64,000 bases of DNA, from assembly GCA_038380435.1 (NCBI GenBank), contig JAWZYU010000120.1:682001-746000 (forward strand). Direction: 5' to 3'. Both the position numbers and the translations under genes were made by a program. Under the pieces are notes generated by a model. That model did not search any database, was not told where the DNA came from, and saw only the letters and a program-made list of their open reading frames with translations. Shown here piece after piece: positions 1-10,140 of the stretch. Position 1 is the stretch's first letter, and each line of letters opens with the position of its first letter. This DNA is from Ryuthela nishihirai. Lineage: Eukaryota; Arthropoda; Arachnida; Araneae; Heptathelidae.

Positions 1-1451
1 AGGAGCAGAGGAGACAGAATTATCTGAGTGATAAGGCACTTGAGCTTATTTCGGAAGGAAGGAACTGCAGGAATGTCCTTAGTAAATATCCTACTTGTTC
101 TAATAGAAAGCATTACAGAGAACTTAATAAATGTGTAAAGGATCAGTTAGCTGCTGATAAGAATCTTTGGCTTGATGGCTTGGCTGAGAAAGCCGAGGAA
201 GCAGTTAGACAGCAGAACAGCAGAGAGCTGTACCAGTTAGTTATTGTTTTGTCTGGTAGAAAAACGAACAGATATACAGGGATTAAAGGATAAAAAATGT
301 AAGGTTATAGAAGGTGATGCATAGCATTTCAGTGATGTTCTAAACAATGTGGTTAGTTCCACTCCCATTGTTTGTAATAATGATAGATGCATTACTGGCT
401 TTAATGTTGGTCCTATAACACAATCTGAAGTTATTTTGGTTATTTCTAAACTTAAACTTATAAATCCCAAGGGGTACATGAAATTGCTACAGAAATGCTT
501 AGAGTTGGGAATGTTTCGGTTACCACTTGGATGACTGAAATTTTGAATATATTTTATGATAAAGGCATGGTTTCTAAGGATTATACCAGAGCTATTGTTA
601 TCCCTATTTTCAAAAAAGGTGATCGCAGTGCTTGTGATAACTATAGGGGTATCAACCTACTCTCTGTTCCAGGTAAAGTTCTTTCCATGATTGTGCTTAA
701 TAGAATTAAGAATCTGGTTGATGGACAATTGCGTGATGAGCAATGTGGATTCAGAAGTGGTAGGGGATATGTGGATCAGATATTTTCACTTAGGCAGATT
801 TTAGAGTTTCAGAAACCTTTGGTTGCTAGCTTTATTGATTTCAAAAAGGCTTTTGACTCTGTTGATCGTCATAATTTGATGATGATTGGTTTAGCATTAC
901 TTCTGGTGTTCGACAAAGGTGCATTTTTTCTCCTTTTCTCTTTAGCTTGGTTATTGATCATGTTGTGCAAAATTTCACTTCAAGGGAAAGATTTTGGCCC
1001 TAAATGGAATGGAGATACGAAACTTTTTGATTTAGATTATGCTGATGATTTAGCCCTTTTGGCAAATGTTGTTGATGAGATGAACTGTTTCATTCGAGCT
1101 GTTCATGAAACTGGTAGTAGTGTACGTTTGGTTATAAACAAAGAGAGAACTAAAATGATGAAAATTGGTCAGGCAGGCTGTGATTCAATTAATCTGAATG
1201 TTTGCAGTCTTGAGCAGGTGTCACAGTGTAATTATCTTAGGAGCTATGTGTGCGGCATGAGATTAGCATTATTAAGTGATGTGTGGCATGAGATTAACTG
1301 ACGAATTGGGATTGCTGCCGGGACTTTTAAGAATCTATGGAGAGTGTGGAGAAATAGGCGTATACACCTAAAGACTAAAATTAGACAGTATAATAGTTTG
1401 GTTCTTTCTAGGGTTAGTTATGGTAGTGAAACTGATGATGATAATCACTAA
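1..1451 (+). mobile_element. RTE-like LINE, 5'-cut by window edge (copy 1)
   Basis: This is the 3' part of a non-LTR retrotransposon. It begins in the linker between endonuclease and reverse transcriptase and ends, after an internal truncation in the C-terminal region, in a TGATGATG tail that runs into the (ATG)n tract. The same element is seen with its 5' end in copy 2 at 17985-21177. Its sequence agrees with the nearly intact relative at 35031-38665. Assignment to the RTE/BovB/RTE-X group rests on the APE endonuclease plus RT layout, the C-terminal GRPRMRW-type motif of the family, and the short trinucleotide 3' tail. The exact clade is not proven. Confidence 0.85.
495..1301 (+). pseudogene. 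Broken reverse transcriptase of RTE-like LINE (copy 1)
   Basis: An open frame of 268 residues with recognisable RT blocks: IPIFKKGDRSACDNYRGIN, the block CGFRSGRGYVDQIFSLRQIL, motif A (FIDFKKAFDSVDRHNL) and motif C (DLDYADDLALLAN), followed by the YLRSYV block. Between motif A and the conserved QGKDF segment about 35 residues are lost and the frame is shifted, so motif B (SGVRQG) is destroyed. The EKCL segment after RQIL is also missing. Downstream the frame is closed, and the endonuclease is not in this copy. The RT cannot be active. The same broken frame lies at 20221-21027. Confidence 0.85.
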
Positions 1452-1569
<118 letters not shown>

Positions 1570-2097
1570 GATACAACACTAAAAGGTAAAAGAAGTTATT
1601 TAGTAAAGGACATAATATTTTAACTGATGAGCCTCAGATAAGGTACGGATGTTCTCTCTTTCTGCTGAGTTCTATCCTTACTCACAGACTACTCTACTCT
1701 AATGTATATTACACTAATAAGCTCCTTTCATATCTATGGCAAGCAGCTGCTTGAAGGTCAATTTCCATAATTTTTTTTAGAATTAAAATTAAAAACAATC
1801 ATAAATAATATTGACAACTCATTTCTATTTTGGTTAGGAGCCTCAAAATTTTGAAGTGGTCCAGGCCTTTCTGGACCTGTGAAAGCTTCTATCATGTCCC
1901 AATTAGGTAAGATGCACATCATTGACTCATCATTGATCATAAATGCAATTTATGGAAAATATCAATGGAGCTTATAATGGAGCAAAAAGGTGCAGACTAG
2001 TCTTTGTCTTCATTTCTAATCATGTCTATTTTTTACTTTCTGCTGAAAATTAATTTCATAGCTGCATATGTAGAAAAATGAATATCTCTGTGCAGCT

Positions 2098-2270
2098 GTT
2101 TGACACAGAGGTCTGATAGGAGCCTGTTAGTTTATATGCCATAGAGAAGGTCTATGAGGAGGGTAAGACCTCAGAAAAAAGACAACACAAACATCTATGC
2201 CTTACCCAGGGCTTGAACTCAGACCCCTTTGATCAGTAGCTAACTGTGCTAACTACTTGGCCACATGATG
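2098..2270 (-). mobile_element. tRNA-derived SINE (copy 1)
   Basis: Read on the minus strand, this has an A-box-like block (TGGCCAAGTAGTTAGCACAG) and a B-box-like block (GAGTTCAAGCCC) about 30 bases apart. A tail domain follows with CTGAGGTCTTACC, CTATGGCATA and AACAGGCTCCTATCAG. The tail is shared with the plus-strand element at 39691-39865, so the two are copies of one family. The polymerase III boxes have drifted. It cannot be a working tRNA because no acceptor stem closes it. Confidence 0.75.
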
Positions 2271-2433
2271 TTCTTATTAACAGTATTCACAATGTAATTT
2301 TTTTAATAATAATATTGCAATTTTATACATTGTGACTTTTCTATATTAATATCATAATTCATAATATTTCTGTAAAAATTAATTTTATCTCATGTTGACC
2401 AAACACTAAAATTTTATCCTTCATCTGCAACTG

Positions 2434-2520
2434 GAGAATCTAAGATGGCAAAATAACAGTAGGTATTGTTAATCTATAATGTGTTTTATTTTGAAATGAA
2501 AGTTATGTAATATGAATGAT
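2434..2520 (+). repeat. Short interspersed repeat, copy 1a
   Basis: Contains TCTAAGATGGCAAAATAAC, then GGTATTGTT, ATCTATAA, TTTATTTTGAAAT and AAAGTTATGTAA. The same order of words is found at 6488-6562 in the same orientation, right of the hAT element. Function and family are unknown. Confidence 0.7.
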
Positions 2521-3183
2521 GTTTACATACAGAAAAATATCTATTAAAAAGAGTCACAGAACTCGTAATCATTAATTCACTTATCCAAAACTTAGTTTTT
2601 GGTTAAATATTTGCATATTTAATATATTAATAGTTTAATTAGTTACTCAGAAATAATGAATTACTAGCTGATATCTATGTAAAATGCACAATAAATAAAT
2701 GGGAAAAAAAACATCTAATTTAGCAGTAACATATAATCAATTAGCAATACAGTTTAGACATAATTACTAAATATCTTTTGATGCAGGAGTTCTTATCCTG
2801 GGGTATGAATGATGAATGAATTATCCTGAGGTATGATGCAGGATCTACGAATAGAAGGAAGTCCAAGGGGATGTAAATGGAACATTTAGATCAGTGATTC
2901 CCAAACTTTTCTGGACCACCGCCCTCTTTAGAAGAGAACAAAAATTTCATCGCCCCCCTAGTCCATCATAAGTAATTTTATACGAAATATTAAAATATTG
3001 TTGCATATTATCTGTACCTAATTTATCTGTTTATTTATCTATTAAAATCATAAAGGAGAAATTAATAAAACGACAACCAAATGTACAATAAAATTGCTTA
3101 TTAAAATTTTAAAAATAAACACAGAATCAATAACAAATAAAAAATAATGAGATAAACACAAAATTAATAATAAATAAAAAAAA

Positions 3184-4948
3184 TTAATGAGATAGTTGAG
3201 GCTGGGGGAGTGTTAACAATTTTTTAATGTCGAGTTCCAATATCGTCAACATCAATCGCAGATCGCCACGTTCAGTGATGTGTAGTCTGTTCCTCTTCTT
3301 TGACAGTAAATTAGCTACTGCACTGAATCCACGCTCAGCTATAGGTCGAAGGAAATGCGATTAAAAACTTCTGTATTATTGCCCACAATCCAGGGTAGAG
3401 AACTGGTATTGATTTTTGAAGCCAGAACTCTTGGTATCCATGTTTGAATTTTATTTTGAGTGCTTCGTTAGTCGTGAGTTCTGACAGCTTCTCTTCCAAA
3501 TTTGATGATTCTTCAGTATCTGTGTTTGCGAAAGGATCTAAAACCCAACTCGGCATTTTCATATTTAAAATATCTTGGAAACGCTGCGTAAAATGAACAT
3601 GAAGAACTTCCAAGTGTTGGCAGTAAGTAAGTAAATCTTCCGATTTTGCAGAGACTGCTGATAATGCGGGAAAGTGGTTGTATTCACCTCTACCTAGATT
3701 TCGTTTGAATAGAGGAAGTTTTCCCGCAAAAGCAGCTATGACGTTTTTTGTTTTAATTAAATTCAACTCATCACCTTGCAATTTTAAATTAATTTGATTA
3801 AATATTTCAAACAGGTCTGTCAAATGAGCGATGTCATTTTTTGAGGTAATCAGGTTTTCGCGCAATTTTTCGTCTCTGTCTTCAAGAAAGTCCAGTACTG
3901 AGTCAAATAGATTGAAAAAACGAATCAGACAAACACCTTTAGAGAGCCAACGTACTTCTGTGTGCAGCAGCAAGCTATTCTAATCTTCATCAGTTTCATT
4001 ACAAAGCTTACCAAATAATCGGTCATTCAATGAATTGCTTCTAATCTTACTGATTTCTTTAATAACGTAATGGAGCGACGTATGCAGACGTTCATTCAAA
4101 TTTTTTGCAACCAAATGCTGAAGGTGAATAATACAATGTACAGCGAGTATATTTGGCACTGCTTGTTTAAAAGGCTCTTTGAAACCCTTATGACGCCCGG
4201 TCATTGCTGGAGCACCATCAGTAGCAGCATACAAAATATTGCAAATAGGAATTTCTCTTGACAAAACTTTTGCATGGTATAAAATATAGATTCTCCCTTT
4301 GTATCAGATTCCAAATTTTTAGCAAATAATAACTCTTCATGAATTTTTTCTTCTTTTATAAATCGTACGTATGATAAGAGTAGAGCTTCGTTATTTGGTA
4401 GAGTTGATTCATCGAGTTGAATGGAAAATTTGCAAGTTTTTAAGTAATCACATAATGATATTTCAACGTCTTTTGCCATTTCATCTATTCTTCTTTGCAC
4501 TGAATTATTACTGAGAGGAATTTTTTTGATGATATCTGACGGTTTCTTATGATATATTTAATATCTCATTGACTGCCGGTAAAATTAATTCCTCGCCAAT
4601 TGTGTGTGGTTTTCCTGCTTTTGCGATTAACAATGAAACGTTATATGAGGTTTGTAATCTATCTCATCTTGTTTAGAAGACGACGCAAAAAGGTTTGACA
4701 GAGTTTGGCTGTTTTAAATATTGCTTTTTCAGTTCTTGAAAATAGGATAAATCTTTGTTCTTCTTATCAGCATGAATTTTATTTAAATGCTCTTGTAGCA
4801 TAGAAGGTTTCCTAGCTTCATTTGAAAAAACTTTTCTTCAAATTAAACACATAGGTAATGATTGGTTTGTAGGAGAGTACGTAAATCCATATTTGAAATA
4901 CTCAATACTGTACTGCCGGCATTTCTTTTTAGATGTAGATTCAGACAT
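3184..4948 (-). pseudogene. hAT transposase pseudogene, ZBED5/SCAND3-like
   Basis: The reading starts at an ATG (4946-4948) with MSESTSKKKCRQYS. The N-terminal zinc-finger region has a stop where the second cysteine of a PMCLxC-type pair is expected, followed by KPSMLQEHLNKIHADK. Next come the conserved hAT blocks: LDESTLPNNEALLLSYVRF, the catalytic-domain block TDGAPAMTGRHKGF, HCIIHLQHLVAKNL, and LHTEVRWLSKGVCLIRFF. The C-terminal dimerisation block ERGFSAVANLLSKKRNRL lies at about 3240-3340, shifted one frame from FPSTY, and ends at a stop (3184-3186). At about 590 codons the length fits the ZBED5/FAM200/SCAND3-like group. Several stops and frameshifts mean no full protein can be made. The identical pseudogene is at 22877-24641. 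Confidence 0.88.
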
Positions 4949-5454
4949 TTTGAAATACAAATTAACTTCTCAATAGATTTATAGATAGTTTTAAAAATAA
5001 TGTTTATAATGATTTCTGACACTTATCACTCACGACTATTTATCACGGCGAAGCACATAAAAAAAATAAACCATTCCTACAGCTATCGCTTTTATAGATT
5101 TGATTTTGTGCACGCATTAGCTTGTATGTTTGCGATGCCGACGCACTTGCTCCGTAAACAAGTCATTTCAAGCTCCCATATTCTTGTCAAAACAGGTTAA
5201 ATTGCATGAACCGCGTGTTTGCCTACCAACTTGCAAGGAATTGTCACCGTCAATCTATTCTAAACTAAAACAAATTAGGTATAGGTATACCTAATGCTAA
5301 TTTAAAAATGTTAATTAACGCGATAACAATAAGATAATTTACATAGCTAGATTCATGAAAACGGGTATTTTCAAAGTATTTTATTGCATTAAAAAAATAA
5401 TTACAAAAAAAATATTAAATATAATAAATTTATTATTATTATGTTATTATTGCA

Positions 5455-5880
5455 TCAAGGTTGATTTGCCTATCAGGACCGATACATATGTCCAACATAA
5501 TAAGCCTGATATTCCAGTGCATGCTAAGGTATTGAATGAGATTACAATTATTGAAGTAGGAATAACATCTCAGGATAACCTGCAGACAGTAGAGGTTGAA
5601 AAGTAGAGGAAGTATGATCTGCTGGCTAATGAGTTGAGCCTAATTCACAAGTGTAATTTAATATTATACCTTATATTCTGACTTGGGATGGTATTGAACT
5701 ACGTACCATAAAGCGTACTTAAAAAGCGACTTGGAGTGTGAAAACATATTAAAGCTTTTATATCCAATCTGTGATCTTGAAGAGAACTTTTGAGAGCATC
5801 TCAGTCGACTTCAGACGTACCAGTACGATAGTAGGCGGTAGCAGGGAACTTATTGTCCAAGCTGCAGTTGAAAAGGTGTA
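5455..5880 (+). pseudogene. Fragment of LINE with restriction-like endonuclease
   Basis: The frame 5355-5606 contains RTDTYVQHNKPDIPVHAK and then ITIIEVGITSQDN. This matches the PD-(12-14 residues)-acidic pattern of the restriction-like endonuclease at the C-terminus of R2/R4/NeSL-type LINEs. After a stop it continues with RKYDLLANELSLIHKCN, and in another frame (about 5757-5818) with ILKRTFESISVDFRR, a block I associate with the same kind of protein ends. No reverse transcriptase is present. The fragment lies inside the hAT element and opposite its transposase, so it is older cargo or a nested insertion. The exact clade is uncertain. Confidence 0.6.
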
Positions 5881-6084
5881 GATGACGAATGAGGTAGTGG
5901 ATGACCAGAATCATCAGGAAGACACCACAGAATAGAAGAGATAAAAAGGATGTCACAGAAAATTCCATTAAATTTATTTATTTGTTTGGCCGCCCCTCTT
6001 GACTACTACCCTGACTGACTACCGCCCCCATGGAAGGCTCCAGCGCCCACTGGGGGGCGGTATCGCCCCGATTGGGAATCTATG

Positions 6085-6872
6085 TTTAGATCAATATTGT
6101 TGAATCAATGTGGTTTCGAAATCAGTCATTTAAAATTTGATTGAACTTTTAAAACAATTATGTGCTTAAAATGTGCTACATTATAAATATGCTATTTTTT
6201 TAAACAATTAAACAATATCAATCCTAAAATTTCCATTTTTCAAAAATAAATTAGGATAAAAAATTGATAGTAGTGCAAGCACTGAAAAAAGTTAACTGCT
6301 GCTTTAATGGCTTATTTGCAATGCATTTACATACTTCCAAGACAAATCAGAAATTAGCTTCTATATTGGTCTTTTAATCACATCACGTGTATTGGTCTTT
6401 TAATCAATGTAAAATATAATTGAACTGATAGTTCTCAGAACGATGTAGAGAAGCATCATCTTGACGGATCACAGCGAAAAGTGTAAAATCTAAGATGGCA
6501 AAATAACAAAAGGTATTGTTTATCTATAACGTTTTTATTTTGAAATAAAAGTTATGTAAATGTCTATTAAAAAGAATCATATCACTTGTTTTCAACTATC
6601 CAATACCTTAATGTATCTAGCACATGCCCTTAATAAGAACATGGGGTAGAGAATTTGTGAATAGTTAGTGTTAGTGCCACCAGGTGGCATGGGTGCACTA
6701 AAACGTGGTAGAAAATGTTAATTTCTCATGACATGGAAGCCAATCAAATGTGAGAGTCACATGAGGTCCACTATAAAAACGTGATTTCCTCCCTGTGTTC
6801 TAGAAGGAACCATGGGTATCTGCAAGAAGGACCGAGCTTTGCTAGTGAACTCTTTTTATCAAAATGGCAGTT
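6085..6872. other. Non-coding stretch between hAT element and satellite
   Basis: AT-rich. It holds the second copy of the short repeat (6488-6562), a direct local repeat of TATTGGTCTTTTAATCA near 6362 and 6391, a palindromic CCACCAGGTGGCA motif (6677-6689) and a promoter-like block (6740-6877) that runs straight into satellite. Confidence 0.65.
6488..6562 (+). repeat. Short interspersed repeat, copy 1b
   Basis: Shares ATCTAAGATGGCAAAATAAC, GGTATTGTT, ATCTATAA, ATTTTGAAAT and AAAGTTATGTAA with 2434-2520. The two lie about 4 kb apart in direct orientation on either side of the hAT element, outside its target duplication. Confidence 0.7.
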
Positions 6873-6877
6873 GTTAG
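6740..6877 (+). promoter_or_regulatory. Promoter-like block with 21-codon frame cut by satellite
   Basis: A CCAAT box (6740-6744), a TATAAAA box (6772-6778) and an ATG in a good context (ACCATGG, ATG at 6812) lie at spacings normal for a polymerase II promoter and a short leader. The frame reads MGICKKDRALLVNSFYQNGS and stops at 6875-6877, just where satellite sequence begins. The residues after KKD resemble the helix-turn-helix start of some transposase-associated proteins (RAFLV..FY.N-type), but 21 codons are too few to prove this. It may be the 5' end of a gene or transposon that was cut off by satellite. The copy is at 26434-26571. Confidence 0.4.
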
Positions 6878-9800
6878 CAAAGGACTTTTAACACTGTTAT
6901 AGGCGTTTAAAACAGAGTTGAAACTGATGTTTTGGGGAATAATTCGATATTTTCGAAATTCTATGCACCTAAACTTTAGCAATAGAATCTCATCATGTAA
7001 TACGAGTTGATGAATATAAATCATTAGCTTATGAATCTGACTGTAAATTTAAAAATTGCACACTAACATTACACACTAAATAGCTTCTACCTACGTTTTA
7101 TGCGCGGAAAACAGCGCTAAAATAGCTATTTTGATACATAAATGGATTTCTTTGAAAGTTTTGCGCGGAAAAATAATGCTAAAATGGTCAAATGGTTTCA
7201 AAAAAAAAATCGATTTTAACGCATATAGTATCATTTTGTATTACGCCTTGATGGAAATAAAACATCAGATTGTAACTCAGCCTACAAATAGGAATAGCTT
7301 TTGGCTTTGCTTTAAACGATTAAAACGGCGTTGAAACTGATATTTTGGTAAATTATTCGATATTTTCAAAATTCTATGCACCTTAACTATACTTTAGCCA
7401 TAGATTCCCATTATATAATAGTAGTTGATGAATATAAAGCATTTGGTTGTGAATTTGACTGCAAATTCAAAAGTTATTACACATTAAATAGCTTTTACCT
7501 ATATTTCATGCGCGGAAAACAGCGCTAAGATAGCTATTTGGATACGTAAATGGATTTTTTTCAAAATTCTATGCAGTGAAAATATTTTAAGGCATAGAAT
7601 ATCATGTTATATTACGCTTTGATGGAAATATACCATCAGATTCTCACTCAGACTGTAAATTCAAAAGTTGTTAGCACAGGAATAGCTTTTAGCTCTCTTT
7701 CAGGCGATTAAAAGATCATAAAACTGATGATTCGATATTATCAAAATTCTATGCACCTAATTTATATTTAGCCATAAAATCTCATTATATAATACTAGAT
7801 GATGAATATAAAGCATTAGGTTGTGAATCTGACTGTAAAATCAAAAATTATTACACACTCCATAGCTTTTACGTACGTTTTATGCGCGGCAAACGGCGCT
7901 ATAACAGGTATTTTGATACAAAAATTTTTTTTTTTTTTTAAATTCTGCGCAATGAAAATATTTCGAAGGAATAGAATGTCATTTCATATTACGCTTTCGT
8001 GGAAATAAACCATGAGATTGGCACTCGGACTGTAAATTGAAAAGTAGTTAGCACAGGAATAGCTTTTAGTTTTGTTTTAGGTATTAAAAACAGCGTTGAA
8101 ACCAATATTTTGATGACTAATTCGATATTTTCGAAATTCTATGCACTTAAACTATACTTTAGCTCAATAATCTTATATAATACGAGTTGATAAATATAAA
8201 GCATTAGGTTGTGAATCTGACTGTAATTTCAATAACTATTTCACACTACATAGCATTTACGTATGTTTTATGCGCGGAAACAAGCGCTAGAATAGCTATT
8301 ATAAATCGATATTTTTGGAAATTCTATTCAGTAAAAATATTTTTAAGGCATAGAATATCATTTTATATTACGCCTTGGTGGAAATAAACCATCAGATTGT
8401 AACTCAGACTATAAACTGAAAAGTTACTTTTAGCTCTGTTTTACGTGATTAAAACAGCATTAAAACTGATATTTTCGTGATTTATTCAATATTTTAGCAG
8501 TTCTAGGTAGCTGAACTATACTATAGATATAGAATCTAATTATATAATACTAGTTGATAAAAGTGACTGTAAATTCAAAAATATTACACTCGATATAGCT
8601 TTTACCTGTTTTATGCGTGGAAAACAGCGCTAAAACAGGCATTTTGATAAATAAATCGATTTTTTTTTTCAAAAGTCCATGCAGTGAAAATATCATTTTG
8701 TATTACACCTTGATGGAAGTAAACCATCAGATTGTCACTGAAACTGTAAATTGAAAAATTCTTAGCACACGAATAGCTTTTAGCTCTGTTGAAGCGTTTA
8801 AAACAGTGTTGAAACTGATATTTTGCTGAATTATTTGATATTTTCGAAATTCTATGCACCTCATCTATACTTTAGCTATAGAATCTAATTATATAATACC
8901 AGTCGAGGAATCTGACTCTAAATTCAAAATTTATAAAACTCGATATAGGTTTTACTTATGTTTTATCCGTAGAAAACAGCGCTAAAACAGGCATTTTGAT
9001 AAATAAATCGATTTTTTTTCGAAATTCTATGCATTGAAAATATTTTTAACGCATACACTATTATTTTGTATTACACCTTGGTGGAAATAAACCATCAGAT
9101 TGTCACTCCGACAATAAATTGAAAAGTAGTTAGCACAGGAATAGCTTTTACTTCTGTTTTAGGTATTAAAAACAGCGTTGAAACCAATATTTTGGTGAAT
9201 TATTCGATATTTTCGAAATTCAATGCACCTAAAGTATGCTTTAGCCATAGAGCCTCATTATATAATACCAGATGATGAATATAAAGCTTTAGATTGTGAA
9301 ATCGACTCTAAATTCAAAAGTTATTACACACCACAAAGCTTTTATTTAAGATTTATGCGCGGAAAACAGCTCTAAAATAGCTATTTTCATACATAAATCG
9401 ATTTTTTTTAAATTCTACGCAGTGAAAATATTGTTAAGGTATAGAATATCATTTTATATTACGTCTTGATGGAAATGAACCATTAGTTTGTCACTCAGAC
9501 TGTAAATTGAAAAGTTGTTAGCACAGGATTAGGTTTTACCTCTGTTTTAGACGTTTAAAACATCGATGAAACTGATATTTTGGTGAATAATTCGATATAT
9601 TCGAAATTAAAACCAAACTATACTTTAGCACCTAAACTATACTTTAGCCTAAGAACCTCATTATGTAATACGAGTTGATGAATACAAAGCATTAGGTTGT
9701 GAATCTGACTGTAAATTCAAAAGTTATTACACCCTTCGCAGCTTTTACCTATGGTTCATGCGCGGAAAACAGTGCTAAATTAGGTATTTTGATACTTAAA

Positions 9801-10046
9801 TCGATTTTATTTCAAAATTCTATGCAGTCAAAATATTTTTAACACATACACTATCATTTTGTATTACGCTTTGATGGAAAAAAACCATCAGATTTTCAGT
9901 CGGACTGTAAATTGTAAAGTAGTTAGCACAGGAAAAACTTTTAGCTCTGCTTTAGGCGATTAAAACAGTATTGAAACTGCTATTTTGGTGAATTATTCGA
10001 TATTTTTGAAATTCAATGTACCTGATCGATACTTTAGAAATAGAAT
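6873..10046 (+). repeat. Dimeric satellite array 1
   Basis: About eight head-to-tail units of roughly 350-400 bp. Each unit has half A (GATATTTTGGTGAATAATTC ... ATGCGCGGAAAACAGCGCT) and half B (TTTTGATACATAAATCGATT ... GGCGTTTAAAACAGCGTTG). Landmarks such as TTGATGAATATAAAGCAT recur near 7433, 7799, 8186, 8552, 8902, 9272 and 9673. The short open frames inside are chance frames in satellite. The array is cut at 10046 by the duplication junction. The copy at 26567-29740 continues into further satellite. Confidence 0.93.
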
Positions 10047-10140
10047 ATGATCGATACTTTAGAAATAGAGCCATATTGGCCAAACCAACTCTGTTGGTTT
10101 GGCCAAATTGCCCATACCAACTCTGTTGGTTTGGCCATAT
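10023..10140. other. Rearranged duplication junction
   Basis: CGATACTTTAGAAATAGA occurs twice (about 10027 and 10053). It is followed by an inverted repeat (13-bp arms 10076-10088 and 10094-10106) built from the LINE words GGCCAAACCAA and TTGGTTTGGCC. A second CCAACTCTGTTGG with GGTTTGGCC and ATTACCCGTATG follows. Compared with intact LINE copies, the segment GGTTTGGCC-TGTTGCCCGTATG appears forwards and backwards here. This is where satellite changes to LINE. Confidence 0.7.

Larger units (their letters stand above)
1570..2891. other. Non-coding stretch left of hAT element
   Basis: AT-rich DNA with no convincing gene. It holds a SINE (2098-2270, minus strand) and one copy of a short repeat (2434-2520) that recurs right of the hAT element. 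A 60-codon open frame on the minus strand (1758-1940) has no recognisable domain and is not called. Near 2790-2840 there is a small local direct duplication (TTATCCTG.GGTATGA). The same stretch recurs at 21263-22584. Confidence 0.7.
2892..6084 (-). mobile_element. hAT DNA transposon (copy 1), 3.19 kb
   Basis: The left end reads CAGTGATTCCCAAACTTTTC and the right end, reverse complemented, reads CATAGATTCCCAATC, so the terminal inverted repeats are similar but decayed. The target site is ATTTAGAT at 2884-2891 on the left and TTTAGAT at 6085-6091 on the right. In copy 2 the right side is TTTTAGAT, giving the 8 bp expected for hAT elements with one mismatch. Inside lies a broken BED/hAT transposase on the minus strand (3184-4948). 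Between its start codon and the right end lies a fragment of an unrelated LINE (5455-5880). The element is dead unless a relative supplies transposase. Confidence 0.85.

Noticed and set aside
1758..1940. A 60-codon minus-strand frame with GPERPGPLQNFEAPNQN, repeated at 21451-21633.
   Set aside because: No domain recognised, no promoter or splice context, and its presence twice is explained by the segmental duplication.
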